A stretch of 33,575 nt of DNA from Clostridium sp. (GTDB taxonomy: Bacteria; Bacillota; Clostridia; Clostridiales; Clostridiaceae). The DNA lies in NCBI RefSeq assembly GCF_030532265.1, contig NZ_JAUNLM010000022.1, positions 1 through 33,575 of the forward strand, in the 5' to 3' direction. The notes below the pieces were generated by a model. That model made no database searches. It was not told the origin of the DNA and saw only the letters and a program-made list of their open reading frames with translations. Positions 25,750-33,575 of the stretch are shown one piece after another (the first letter of the stretch is position 1; each line of letters opens with the position of its first letter). A program made the translations under genes and the position numbers.

Positions 25750-26667
25750 TTACTGTCTAAGCTTAGGATCTAAAGCATCTCTTAATCCATCACCTAATAA
25801 GTTAAACGCAAGCATTGTTATTGCAATTGCTAATGATGGGAATATAAGCTGACTTGGGTAAAATTGCATTACTTGTTGTCCAGCTGATGCCATAGCACCC
25901 CAACTTGTTTGTGGTGGTTGAATTCCAAGTCCAATAAAACTTAAAAACGCTTCTGCAAATATGTAACTTGGTATATCAAAAGTTATATATACAATAATAA
26001 TCCCTAAAGTATTTGGAATCATGTGTTTCATTATAATTCTAAAAGGACTAGCACCTAAAGTTTTTGCTGCCATAACATACTCTGACTCTTTAAGTTGCAT
26101 TACTTGTCCACGAACCATTCTTGCAATACCTGTCCATCCTGTTATACAAAGTGCAATTAGAAGAGGTAATATACCATTTCCAAGTCTTATAGCTATTAAT
26201 ATAACAACAATTAAATATGGAATTCCACTTAAAACTTCCACTATTCTCATCATTATGCTATCTACTTTTCCACCAAAATATCCACTTACTCCTCCATATA
26301 TAATTCCAACTACACATTCAATTAAAGTACCAACAAAAGCAATAATTAATGATACTCTTCCACCAATCCATAATCTATCAAATAAATCTCTTCCTAGATT
26401 ATCAGTTCCAAACCAATGAGAAGCTGAAGGTCCTTGGTTCATAGCATTTATATTTTGAACCATATAATTATCACCTGCAATAATAGGTTGTATTATACAC
26501 ATAAGTATAAGTACTATTAAAATAATTAATGAGCTTAAAGCTACTTTATTTTTCCTAAGCCTTCTCCAAGCATCTTGCCAATATGTTAAGTTTGGCCTAG
26601 CTATTTGTTCTGCTTTATTTTTATCTATACCAACAACTTTAAACTTTTCTCTAGTTAATTCAGCCAT
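25750..26667 (-). CDS. oppC: Oligopeptide ABC transporter permease OppC
   Basis: A membrane permease that forms the peptide channel with OppB. The 305 residues include a soluble N-terminal tail (about 1-40), then six membrane segments. The binding-protein-dependent transport loop that contacts the ATPase reads EYVMAAKTLGASPFRIIMKH around 195-215. The family block HWFGTDNLGRDLFDR lies near 83-97. The ATG has GGAGGGGG upstream and follows oppB by 11 bases. Confidence 0.96.
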   Translation of the reverse strand: MAELTREKFKVVGIDKNKAEQIARPNLTYWQDAWRRLRKNKVALSSLIILIVLILMCIIQPIIAGDNYMVQNINAMNQGPSASHWFGTDNLGRDLFDRLWIGGRVSLIIAFVGTLIECVVGIIYGGVSGYFGGKVDSIMMRIVEVLSGIPYLIVVILIAIRLGNGILPLLIALCITGWTGIARMVRGQVMQLKESEYVMAAKTLGASPFRIIMKHMIPNTLGIIIVYITFDIPSYIFAEAFLSFIGLGIQPPQTSWGAMASAGQQVMQFYPSQLIFPSLAIAITMLAFNLLGDGLRDALDPKLRQ

Positions 26668-26678
26668 ATTTCCCCCTC

Positions 26679-27626
26679 CTATTTACCCTCTAATTTAATA
26701 CGTGGATCTACGACACTATATAAAATATCTACCATAAGAAGTGATAATATATAAAGAGCTGCAAAGAATAATGTCAGTCCCATAATCACGTTATAATCCT
26801 TTGTATATATTGCATCTACTAATCCATTACCAATACCAGGAATAGCAAATATTCTTTCAATAACTACAGTTCCTGTTATTATTGTAGCTATTTGTGGTCC
26901 AAGTATTGTTATTATTGGTAACATAGAATTTCTTAAAACATGTCTAAAAGTTATTGCCCCAAAAGATAAACCTTTAGCCTTTGCTGTTAATATATAATCT
27001 TGTCCAAGAACATCTAAAACTGAAGTTCTCATATATCTTGCATAAGTTGCTATACTACTAAAACTTAATGCTATTGTTGGTAATATTGTAAACTTAAATC
27101 TTTCTAAAAATGGAGTACTACTACTAAACCAACCTGCAATAGGAAGTCCACTATTTCCTCCTACAGTACTTTGTATTAAAGTTGCAAGAACAAAGCTTGG
27201 AATAGAAACTCCAAGTATTGCAATAAACATAACTACATAATCTATTGCTGTATTTCTCTTAAATCCTGCTATAATTCCAAGCAACACACCTACTACTAAT
27301 CCTAAAAGTACTGATTGAACTCCGACTCTTGCTGATGCTGGAAATCTATCTTTAATTATTTCTCCAACCCCAAGTCCTGGAGTTACAAAAGAATCACCTA
27401 AATCTCCTTTAACAAGATTCTTAATGTATAGCACATATCTTTCTGTAATTGGCTTATCTAATCCATATTTAGCTTCCATAGTCTTAAGTACTGACTCTGG
27501 TAATTTTTTAGCTTGTGCCCTTACAGGGTTTCCTGGCATACTATTCATTAAGAAAAATGTAGCTGATACTATAACAAATAAAGTTATTATCATTAATCCT
27601 AATCTTTTTAAAAGATATCTAACCAT
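26679..27626 (-). CDS. oppB: Oligopeptide ABC transporter permease OppB
   Basis: The second channel subunit of the Opp importer. The 315-residue protein starts with MVRYLLKRLGLMIITLFVIV, the usual first membrane segment of this family, has a long periplasm-side loop (about 35-95) and five more segments. The coupling loop is DYILTAKAKGLSFGAITFRH (about 205-224). The C-terminal block DILYSVVDPRIK is characteristic of OppB/DppB. The ATG has AAGGGGG upstream, 27 bases from the oppA end, so it shares the oppA transcript. Confidence 0.96.
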   Translation of the reverse strand: MVRYLLKRLGLMIITLFVIVSATFFLMNSMPGNPVRAQAKKLPESVLKTMEAKYGLDKPITERYVLYIKNLVKGDLGDSFVTPGLGVGEIIKDRFPASARVGVQSVLLGLVVGVLLGIIAGFKRNTAIDYVVMFIAILGVSIPSFVLATLIQSTVGGNSGLPIAGWFSSSTPFLERFKFTILPTIALSFSSIATYARYMRTSVLDVLGQDYILTAKAKGLSFGAITFRHVLRNSMLPIITILGPQIATIITGTVVIERIFAIPGIGNGLVDAIYTKDYNVIMGLTLFFAALYILSLLMVDILYSVVDPRIKLEGK

Positions 27627-27652
27627 ATATTTTGCCCCCTTATTTATTTAGC

Positions 27653-29293
27653 TTATTCTATATATGCCCATCTTAATTGATAATTTCCACCAAACTTTGG
27701 ATATTGCATTCCATGAACATATTTCTTTTGGAATGAATGTATATCTAAATAATATGTTGGAGCTACTGCTGGATTTTCAGCAACTTCAATTTTTTCTATT
27801 TCTTTATACATATCAAGCCTTTTATCAATATTTATTTCTGTCTGTAATTCTTCTAATAACTTATTAACCTTAGGATCATTATACTTTCCATAATTACTTC
27901 CATTTTTTGCCCCATATAAATCTAAGAAAGTCATAGGGTCATTATAGTCTGCACCCCATCCAGCCATTGCTATATCAAATTCTCCTGAATCTTCTTTTCT
28001 TAAGAAATCTGAAAAATCTGCTGGTATTGAAAGTTTAATATTTACTCCAATTTTATTTTTCCAAGTATTTTGTAAATATTCTCCTAAGTTTTTATAACTT
28101 GAACTACTTCCTTGAAGTAAAAAGTTTATATTATATTTTGAAGGATCTGGATCAAGTCCTAACTCTTTTAATCCTTCTACAAATAATTTTTTAGGATCTT
28201 CTTTTATTATTTCTTTCAATGGTTCTTTAACTTTTTTTCTATAATTCATGTCTCCAACTACAATTCCATCTGGAACTAATCCATAAGCTGGAACTCCACT
28301 TTTTAATATATCTTTTGTATATTCTTCTCTATTTATAGCTATGGATAAAGCCTGTCTTACTTTTGTATTTTGTAATATTTTATTTGACTTAAAATTAAAT
28401 TGATTATAGAAAACAGTTGGCATTACACCACTTACTTCATCCCATTTATTTTCACTAACTCCTTTTTGAAGTTCTTTTATGTATTCACCATTAACCTTAA
28501 ACATTACATCAAGCTGACCACTTAAAAACATTTGATATTGTGTATTTGCTTCATTAATTTGAGTTAAATTTACTTCATCTAATTTAATGTTTTTTGCATT
28601 CCAATAGTTTGGATTTTTAACTAATTCAACTTTAGCTCCTCTTTGCCAATTAGAAATCATAAATGGTCCACTAAATACTAATCCTTCTTCTCTACTTCCA
28701 TATTCTTCACCTTGCTTTTCAACCACATCTTTTCTTTGTGGTGCTAAAGCTGGAAATGCTACTAATTGAGAAAAATATGGAATTGGATTTTCAAGTTCTA
28801 CAACTAAAGTTTTATCATCTGGTGTTCTTATTCCAACATCTTCTGCTTTTGCTTTTCCATTAAAATAATTTTCTCCATTTTTTACACCAAATAAAAAGAA
28901 TGAATATCCAGCTGCAACATTAGGATCTAACATTCTCATCCATGCATATTTAAAGTCTTTTGATGTAAGATCTTTTCCATCACTCCACTTAAGACCATCC
29001 CTTAAATGAAATGTATATGTTTTTTCATCTTTACTCTTTTCAAAAGATTTTGCTGCTCCAGGCACTGGCTTATCATTATCATATACTAATAATGTTTCCT
29101 GAGTATTTTGAGATATGTTAAAAGACTCAGAATCAGTAGCCTTTACAGAATCCATAGTTTTAATTGCCCCAGTTGTTAAATTTAACTTTTTTAAATTTTT
29201 AGATGATGTAGAACTTTTACTTCCACACCCTGTGAATAAAATTACTATTAATCCGCTAATTAAAAATGTGCTTATTGCTTTTTTAGCTTTCAT
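27653..29293 (-). CDS. oppA: Oligopeptide-binding lipoprotein OppA
   Basis: The extracellular solute-binding protein (SBP_bac_5 family) that captures peptides for the importer. The 546-residue precursor starts with a lipoprotein signal peptide, MKAKKAISTFLISGLIVILF, and lipobox TGC with the lipid-bearing cysteine at residue 23, then a serine-rich linker. Family blocks include TYTFHLRDGLKWSDG (near 90-105), LSIAINREEYTKDIL (near 315) and ADYNDPMTFLDLYGAKNGSNYG (near 465-486; two adjoining parts). The ATG has a GGGGG-type ribosome site. It is the first gene of oppABCDF, and its translation is probably strongest. The upstream 580-base gap contains inverted repeats that might regulate the operon. 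Peptide length preference cannot be deduced. Confidence 0.95.
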   Translation of the reverse strand: MKAKKAISTFLISGLIVILFTGCGSKSSTSSKNLKKLNLTTGAIKTMDSVKATDSESFNISQNTQETLLVYDNDKPVPGAAKSFEKSKDEKTYTFHLRDGLKWSDGKDLTSKDFKYAWMRMLDPNVAAGYSFFLFGVKNGENYFNGKAKAEDVGIRTPDDKTLVVELENPIPYFSQLVAFPALAPQRKDVVEKQGEEYGSREEGLVFSGPFMISNWQRGAKVELVKNPNYWNAKNIKLDEVNLTQINEANTQYQMFLSGQLDVMFKVNGEYIKELQKGVSENKWDEVSGVMPTVFYNQFNFKSNKILQNTKVRQALSIAINREEYTKDILKSGVPAYGLVPDGIVVGDMNYRKKVKEPLKEIIKEDPKKLFVEGLKELGLDPDPSKYNINFLLQGSSSSYKNLGEYLQNTWKNKIGVNIKLSIPADFSDFLRKEDSGEFDIAMAGWGADYNDPMTFLDLYGAKNGSNYGKYNDPKVNKLLEELQTEINIDKRLDMYKEIEKIEVAENPAVAPTYYLDIHSFQKKYVHGMQYPKFGGNYQLRWAYIE

Positions 29294-29418
29294 ACTGCTG
29301 CCCCCTTTTTATATATTCTATCAAAAATTTAAAGAAGCAATTTTATATTTTTAGTAAACTTTAAACACGATTAATAAATTATTAAATAAATGCTTATTTT
29401 TTTATCATTTCGTTATAT

Positions 29419-29443
29419 GTACACATATAATATACATATGTAC
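29419..29443. promoter_or_regulatory. Imperfect palindrome upstream of oppA
   Basis: GTACACAT-N9-ATATGTAC is an 8-bp inverted repeat with one mismatch, about 125-150 bases before the oppA start. It stands out from the surrounding simple AT sequence and could bind a dimeric regulator. No matching known operator. Confidence 0.3.
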
Positions 29444-29512
29444 TTCACCCGTTTACTATACGTTTTTTCTTTAATATTCCATTGAAAACTTATCCAAATT
29501 TTTAAAAATTTA

Positions 29513-29555
29513 AAAATGGCTATATCCTTCATTTTAAAGGGATAATAGCCATTTT
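29513..29555 (-). terminator. Orphan hairpin terminator upstream of oppA
   Basis: AAAATGGCTAT (29513-29523) pairs with ATAGCCATTTT (29545-29555); after a bulged A the stem continues ATCC/GGAT. On the minus strand ATTTTTAAATTTTT follows. No gene ends just before it on either strand, so it is either the end of a small RNA, an attenuator in the opp leader, or a relic. Confidence 0.6.
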
Positions 29556-29675
29556 ATATATAATATGTAAATGTAAATGTTAACTAATATTTATATATTT
29601 TTTGGTTGTTTTATTCGGGATTTTTTAATAATTAACATTTGTTAGTTAATTTTATTATTTTTTGATTATTTGTAA

Positions 29676-29691
29676 TTTTACTTTAGTAAAA
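29676..29691. promoter_or_regulatory. Short perfect palindrome in the oppA-galU gap
   Basis: TTTTACT-TT-AGTAAAA is a 7-bp perfect inverted repeat with a 2-base centre. It may be an operator; it could equally be chance in AT-rich DNA. Confidence 0.25.
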
Positions 29692-29871
29692 ATATGTATA
29701 AAAAACCTCTATTTATTAATAATTTGTTTCTAATTAACATTTTAGAAACATTATTATTTATATTGATAGTTTATATGTATATTCTTTATCAAAAAGTACT
29801 ATATATTTAAATAAAATAATTAAAATATTAAACTTTAATATATATTTCTACTTATCTGTTTATTTATATAA

Positions 29872-29917
29872 AAAAGCTATTATGAAATAAATCAATAATT
29901 ATTTCATAATAGCTTTT
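29872..29917 (-). terminator. Terminator of galU
   Basis: A perfect 19-bp stem (29872-29890 and 29899-29917) with an 8-base loop. On the minus strand it ends in TTTTTT. It lies 72 bases after the galU stop. Confidence 0.88.
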
Positions 29918-29989
29918 AGTTTATACCTTCTATTCATGTTACTTTTTAAAAGTATTATTTTTTATTTTGTTTATATTTTTAATTTATAT

Positions 29990-30868
29990 TTATTTAAGAA
30001 CTTCTTCCCAGTCTTTATTTTCTAAATAATCTAAAAGCTGATTTCTTAACTCATCTTTCTTAAGTCCAAACTCTATTGTAGCTTTTAAGAAACCAAACTT
30101 ATCTCCAACATCATATCTTCTACCTTCAAAGTCATAAGCATACATAGCTTCTTGAGAAATTAATGTTTTTAAAGCATCTGTTAATTGAATTTCTCCGCCT
30201 TTTCCTGGTGCTGTATTTTCTAATATTTCAAATATTTGTGGAGTTATTATATATCTACCAAGAATAGCTACATTAGTTGGTGCTTCTTCTTGTTTTGGTT
30301 TTTCAACTAAATCCTTTACTTTGTATACTCTATCTTCAATATGAAGTCCATCAACTATACCATATTTTGAAACATCTTCTTCTGGAACAGTTTGAACTCC
30401 TAATATTGATGTTTTATATTCATCAAAGCAATCCATAAGTTGTTTTAAACATGGCTTTTTGCTATCTACAACATCATCCCCTAATAATACTGCAAATGGC
30501 TCATTGCCAACAAATGTTTTAGCACAATGAATAGCATGACCTAATCCCTTAGGTTCTTTTTGTCTTATATAATGAATATCAACCATATCTGATATATCTC
30601 TTACAAGTTCTAAAAGTTCATCTTTTCCTGATTTCTCAAGTTCCATTTCAAGTTCTACTGATTTATCAAAATGATCTTCAATGCATTTTTTATTTCTACC
30701 TGTTATAATTAATATTTCTTCAATTCCTGATGCAATAGCTTCTTCTATAATATATTGTATAGTTGGTTTATCAACTATTGGTAACATTTCTTTAGGTTGT
30801 GCTTTTGTTGCAGGTAAAAATCTAGTTCCAAGTCCAGCTGCAGGTATTATTGCTTTTTTTACTCTCAT
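29990..30868 (-). CDS. galU: UTP-glucose-1-phosphate uridylyltransferase
   Basis: This cytoplasmic enzyme makes UDP-glucose from UTP and glucose-1-phosphate, for capsule, glycolipid and wall polymers and galactose use. The 292-residue product has the nucleotidyltransferase signature IPAAGLGTRFLPATKAQPKE (8-27), the metal-site segment LLGDDVV (about 128-134), VEKPK (about 188-192) and GKGGEIQLTDAL (about 222-233). The ATG is preceded by AGAGGGGGAT. It is a single-gene unit with its own terminator, divergent from brnQ. No capsule or galactose genes are adjacent. Confidence 0.97.
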   Translation of the reverse strand: MRVKKAIIPAAGLGTRFLPATKAQPKEMLPIVDKPTIQYIIEEAIASGIEEILIITGRNKKCIEDHFDKSVELEMELEKSGKDELLELVRDISDMVDIHYIRQKEPKGLGHAIHCAKTFVGNEPFAVLLGDDVVDSKKPCLKQLMDCFDEYKTSILGVQTVPEEDVSKYGIVDGLHIEDRVYKVKDLVEKPKQEEAPTNVAILGRYIITPQIFEILENTAPGKGGEIQLTDALKTLISQEAMYAYDFEGRRYDVGDKFGFLKATIEFGLKKDELRNQLLDYLENKDWEEVLK

Positions 30869-31026
30869 TATTTATCCCCCTCTTTAGAACAATAATTTAA
30901 ATATTATCTACTAAAATTATCCTAGTAAAGTTAAATTTATAAAATTTATTAAAAATACGAATTTATTATATCATAACATTAAGTTATTTTTCTATATAAC
31001 TATTCATCAATGTTAAACGTTATCTG

Positions 31027-31061
31027 TTGATAATTTGATAATTTTTTTGCCATTATCAAAT
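31027..31061. promoter_or_regulatory. TTGATAAT repeat and palindrome cluster between galU and brnQ
   Basis: Two head-to-tail copies of TTGATAAT (31027-31034, 31035-31042) are followed, after TTTTTTGCC, by the inverted copy ATTATCAA (31052-31059). The second and third boxes extend to a perfect 10-bp inverted repeat, ATTTGATAAT / ATTATCAAAT (31033-31042 and 31052-31061). No T-run follows on either strand and no transcript ends here, so it looks like a regulator site rather than a terminator. It lies 158 bases from galU and 186 from brnQ. Confidence 0.5.
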
Positions 31062-31178
31062 CTATATTACATCATTTCCAAAGTTTATTTATTGAATTTT
31101 ATAAAATTTAATGCTAATATAGTTGATATATTAAAATGTAAATAAATAAAAAGTTTACAAACTTTAAATATATTTGAT

Positions 31179-31206
31179 TTTACGTTAAAAAATAAAATTA
31201 TATTAT
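31179..31206 (+). promoter_or_regulatory. Possible sigma-A promoter of brnQ
   Basis: TTTACG (31179-31184), a 16-base spacer and TATTAT (31201-31206), about 40 bases before the ATG. In such AT-rich DNA the -10 is common, so confidence is limited. Confidence 0.38.
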
Positions 31207-31246
31207 TTTAATTTTAAAAAGAATTTATAAAAGGAAGGTTTTAATT

Positions 31247-32545
31247 ATGAACAAAAGAACAAAAGATTTTTTAATAGTAGGCTTTGCTCTATTTGCTATG
31301 TTTTTTGGTGCTGGTAACTTAATATTCCCTCCGTTTCTTGGTAAATCGGTTGGAAGTGAATATATATTTGCTATAATTGGTTTTTGCTTAACTGGAGTTG
31401 GACTACCTTTACTTGCTATAATTGCATGTATAAAAGGTGATGGTACTTTTGAAACAATGGCTTCAAAAATTAGTCCTAAGTTTGCTTTAATTTTCGCAAC
31501 ACTTTTATTTGTAGCAATAGGACCTATGCTTGCAATTCCAAGAACTGCAGCAACAACTTATGAATTAACTATACATCCATTTTTCCCAGAAGTTCCATCA
31601 ATAGCTTGGATGGTTGTATATTTTGCTATAAACTTATTTTTTATATTTAGAAAATCAAGTGTTATTGATTTAATAGGTAAATTTTTAACACCTGCATTAC
31701 TTATTATATTAGCTATAATTATTTTTAAAGGAATAATATCTCCAATTGATGCTATTGAAAGTACTGGAGCTACATCAGTTCTTTCAAGTTCATTCCTTGA
31801 AGGATATCAAACAATGGATGCTCTTGCAGCATTACTTTTTGCAGCAATAGTATCTGGTAATATAATTGCTAAAGGTTATAAACAAAAAGATTTAGTTCCT
31901 ATGACTATAAAAGCTGGAGTAGTTGCTGCTATTGGACTAGCATTTGTGTATGGTGGTTTAACATTTATTGGAGCACAAACTGCTACTGCCGCACCAGCTG
32001 ATGCAACAAAAACAACATTACTTTTATTTATTTCAAAAAATATTTTAGGAAATGTTGGTCCAGCAATTATAGGAATAGCTATGGGACTAGCATGTCTTAC
32101 AACTTCAATTGGATTAATATCTGCTGGAGCATCATTCTTTACTGAAATCTCAAAAGGGAAATTACCTTATAAAGTTAATGCGTTAATTATTTCAGTAATT
32201 AGTATCGGAATTGGTTCTCTTGGTGTTGATCATATTGTAAAAATATCAGGACCAATACTTAATATATTATATCCAGTTGCTATAACTCTTATTGTAACAA
32301 CTTTATTAGATAAATTCTTAACTAATATAAATGCTGTAAGACTTGGAGTTTACACTTCATTAGTTTTTGGAGTAATCGGAATAATTCCTGGAATAAACTT
32401 AAACTTTATTCCACTTGGAGCTCAAGGATTCCCTTGGCTTATTCCAACAATAGTTGCTATCCTTTTAGGATATGTAATATTTAGATCTAAATCTAAAAAT
32501 GATGAAACTAATTTAAATAATTTAAATGAAATTGAAGCTTCTTAA
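31247..32545 (+). CDS. brnQ: Branched-chain amino acid transporter BrnQ
   Basis: A sodium- or proton-coupled importer (LIVCS family) for leucine, isoleucine and valine in the cytoplasmic membrane. The 432 residues form about 12 membrane segments. The family signature FGAGNLIFPPFLGKSVG lies at about 20-36, and VAIGPMLAIPRTAATTYEL at about 89-107. The ATG has AAAGGAAGG upstream. It is monocistronic. Its last codons (Glu-Ala-Ser-stop) form the left arm of its own terminator. The leader is too short and lacks the motif for a T-box. A repeat cluster 186 bases upstream may be involved in control. Confidence 0.96.
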   Translation: MNKRTKDFLIVGFALFAMFFGAGNLIFPPFLGKSVGSEYIFAIIGFCLTGVGLPLLAIIACIKGDGTFETMASKISPKFALIFATLLFVAIGPMLAIPRTAATTYELTIHPFFPEVPSIAWMVVYFAINLFFIFRKSSVIDLIGKFLTPALLIILAIIIFKGIISPIDAIESTGATSVLSSSFLEGYQTMDALAALLFAAIVSGNIIAKGYKQKDLVPMTIKAGVVAAIGLAFVYGGLTFIGAQTATAAPADATKTTLLLFISKNILGNVGPAIIGIAMGLACLTTSIGLISAGASFFTEISKGKLPYKVNALIISVISIGIGSLGVDHIVKISGPILNILYPVAITLIVTTLLDKFLTNINAVRLGVYTSLVFGVIGIIPGINLNFIPLGAQGFPWLIPTIVAILLGYVIFRSKSKNDETNLNNLNEIEAS

Positions 32546-32564
32546 TTTTAAGAAGCTTCTTTTT
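32534..32564 (+). terminator. Terminator overlapping the end of brnQ
   Basis: GAAGCTTCTTA (32534-32544) and TAAGAAGCTTC (32549-32559) pair perfectly around ATTT, followed by TTTTT. The left arm encodes the last three residues and stop of BrnQ. Confidence 0.88.
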
Positions 32565-32734
32565 AATCATTTCTTATTTAATATTAATTTTATTTTTCAT
32601 TTCATTAATTAAATTATTTTTTAACTTAGAATTTATTTATAAATATATTTCTTATAAATACATAATATAATTTTGCTAATATAATTTTTAAATTTATTGC
32701 TTTTATTGTAATTTAATCGTTATAAATAGTTAAC

Positions 32735-32763
32735 TTTACATTATTTTTTAATAATGATAAAAT
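32735..32763 (+). promoter_or_regulatory. Probable sigma-A promoter of the Cof-type phosphatase
   Basis: TTTACA (32735-32740), exactly 17 bases, then TAAAAT (32758-32763): five of six matches in each box. It would give a leader of about 57 bases. Confidence 0.55.
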
Positions 32764-32826
32764 TTTGAATGTGTAAATTTATAATATTTAATTTATTCAA
32801 AACTTAAGTAAAGGAGGTTTTTTTAT

Positions 32827-33575
32827 ATGTCTATAAAATTAATTTGTATTGATATGGATGGAACGCTTTTAGATAATAATCATCAAGTATCAGAAGATAA
32901 TAAAAAAGCTTTAATAGAAGCTAAAGAAAAAGGTATTATAATTGCTTTAACTACAGGTAGATTATTTACATCAGCTAAATATTATTCTGATTTAATAGGA
33001 ATTGATGCACCTATAATTTCATCTAATGGTGCCTACATAAGAGAAAAAAAATCATCTCATGTTTTATATGAAAGACCATTATCACTTGATGAATCTTTAG
33101 AAATATATAATATATCAAAAAAATACAGTTTTAATGCTTACTTTAATACTCATGATACAGCAATATCTACTACTGAGTTTAAAGAAAATCATGCTTATAA
33201 AATTACTAATAAAAATATCCCAGAAGAAGACAAAATTAAATTTATAGTATCTAAAGACTTAACAGATACTTTAATAAAGCTTGAAGGAGATATTTTAAAA
33301 TTTATCGCTGTAAATAATGAAGCTAATGATGAAGAACTTTTAAAAGCAAAAAATGAATTCCTAAGTCTTGGCAGATATGAAGTTGTAAGTTCAGGACTTA
33401 ATAATTTTGAAGTAATGAAAAAAGGAACTTCAAAAGGAAATGCAGTTAAGCATTTATCAGAAATGCTTAATATAAATAAAGATGAAATAATGTGTATTGG
33501 AGATAGTGAGAATGATCTTTCTATGATAAGATATGCCGGCATTGGAGTTTGTATGGGTAATGGACTTGATTTATT
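32827..33575 (+). CDS. Cof-type HAD-IIB sugar-phosphate phosphatase, 3' end outside window
   Basis: The frame is open from the ATG at 32827 to the window edge, giving 249 residues; the family usually has about 265-290, so only the tail is missing. It belongs to the haloacid dehalogenase superfamily. Motif I is DMDGT (D9 to T13; aspartate nucleophile D9 and D11), motif II is TTGR (near 47), and motifs III/IV are seen as KKGTSKGNAVKHL and GDSENDLSMI near 200-240. The C2-type cap lies between. Cof-like enzymes act on sugar phosphates or related small molecules; the substrate is not predictable. AAAGGAGG stands 8 bases before the ATG, an excellent site. Confidence 0.92.
   Translation, partial: MSIKLICIDMDGTLLDNNHQVSEDNKKALIEAKEKGIIIALTTGRLFTSAKYYSDLIGIDAPIISSNGAYIREKKSSHVLYERPLSLDESLEIYNISKKYSFNAYFNTHDTAISTTEFKENHAYKITNKNIPEEDKIKFIVSKDLTDTLIKLEGDILKFIAVNNEANDEELLKAKNEFLSLGRYEVVSSGLNNFEVMKKGTSKGNAVKHLSEMLNINKDEIMCIGDSENDLSMIRYAGIGVCMGNGLDL

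Larger units (their letters stand above)
29294..29871. other. Long non-coding region upstream of oppA
   Basis: This stretch contains no convincing gene. It holds a strong hairpin (29513-29555), an imperfect palindrome (29419-29443), a 16-base palindrome (29676-29691), an 8-bp stem GTTTCTAA/TTAGAAAC (around 29727-29752) and a CodY-box-like AAATTTTTAAAAATTT near 29497-29511, which in such AT-rich DNA means little. The opp promoter must be here but I cannot place it with confidence. Confidence 0.5.

Noticed and set aside
26021-26419. 132-codon plus-strand frame inside oppC, and similar frames at 27424-27651, 27664-27867 and 29115-29354
   Set aside because: All lie antisense within opp genes that have full family signatures; no ribosome site or domain was seen.
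29497-29511. CodY box upstream of oppA
   Set aside because: AAATTTTTAAAAATTT-like sequence differs at three key positions and such A/T runs are frequent in this genome.
31000-31246. T-box or riboswitch leader before brnQ
   Set aside because: No conserved riboswitch core, no terminator hairpin in the leader, and the probable promoter lies only about 40 bases before the ATG.
33195-33542. Minus-strand frame opposite the Cof-type gene
   Set aside because: The plus strand carries an intact HAD protein with strong ribosome site and motifs; the antisense frame is a shadow. The same reasoning rejects 30681-30887 opposite galU and 6589-6825 opposite the membrane protein gene.

Overview
The window is a compact, very AT-rich chromosomal segment of a spore-forming Clostridium. 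Clostridium perfringens or a very close relative is the best fit. The reasons are strong purine-rich ribosome binding sites, a bifunctional AdhE, and the gerK germination locus in the C. perfringens arrangement, with gerKA-gerKC as an operon and gerKB alone and divergent. I see no phage genes, transposases, rRNA, tRNA or CRISPR arrays. The species call is inference from gene order and protein style, not from a database search.

Layout. 1-1904 is the 3' two-thirds of leuS. It converges on adhE (1983-4610, minus) across a shared hairpin. Next come an orphan spermidine-synthase-like protein (4799-5542), a small HesB/IscA-like cysteine protein (5734-6063, plus) and a membrane-anchored protein of unknown function (6126-6803). 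6966-10235 is a minus-strand cluster read in this order: a protein made of 22-residue tandem repeats, a MoxR-type AAA+ ATPase, and a protein joining an HExxH metallopeptidase-like domain to a VWA-like domain. I regard this as the least understood system here. It is followed by the small alarmone synthetase RelQ (10536-11327) and a calcineurin-like phosphoesterase (11511-12200).

12457-15087 looks like an osmotic-stress unit. A BCCT-type betaine/choline carrier is divergent from a GntR-RCK_C regulator resembling the c-di-AMP sensor BusR. The intergenic region carries several copies of AAAGTTGTCA in both orientations. Then come tyrS (15182-16408), a P-loop protein and an AlbA_2/Schlafen-like protein (16837-18446), the gerK germinant-receptor locus (18805-22555) and trpS (22629-23633), which has a perfect consensus promoter. 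A complete oligopeptide ABC transporter, oppABCDF, occupies 23749-29293 on the minus strand. Behind it lies a 580-base stretch without genes that holds an unexplained hairpin and palindromes. galU (29990-30868) and brnQ (31247-32545) are divergent around a repeat-rich region. The window ends inside a Cof-type HAD phosphatase.

How they work together. Most genes are single transcription units closed by strong hairpins, several of which serve two convergent genes. The true multigene units are opp, gerKA-gerKC and the repeat-MoxR-VWA cluster. Themes are amino acid supply (opp, brnQ, three aminoacyl-tRNA synthetases), nucleotide second messengers (RelQ; probably c-di-AMP through the BusR-like protein), fermentation (adhE) and return from the spore state (gerK).
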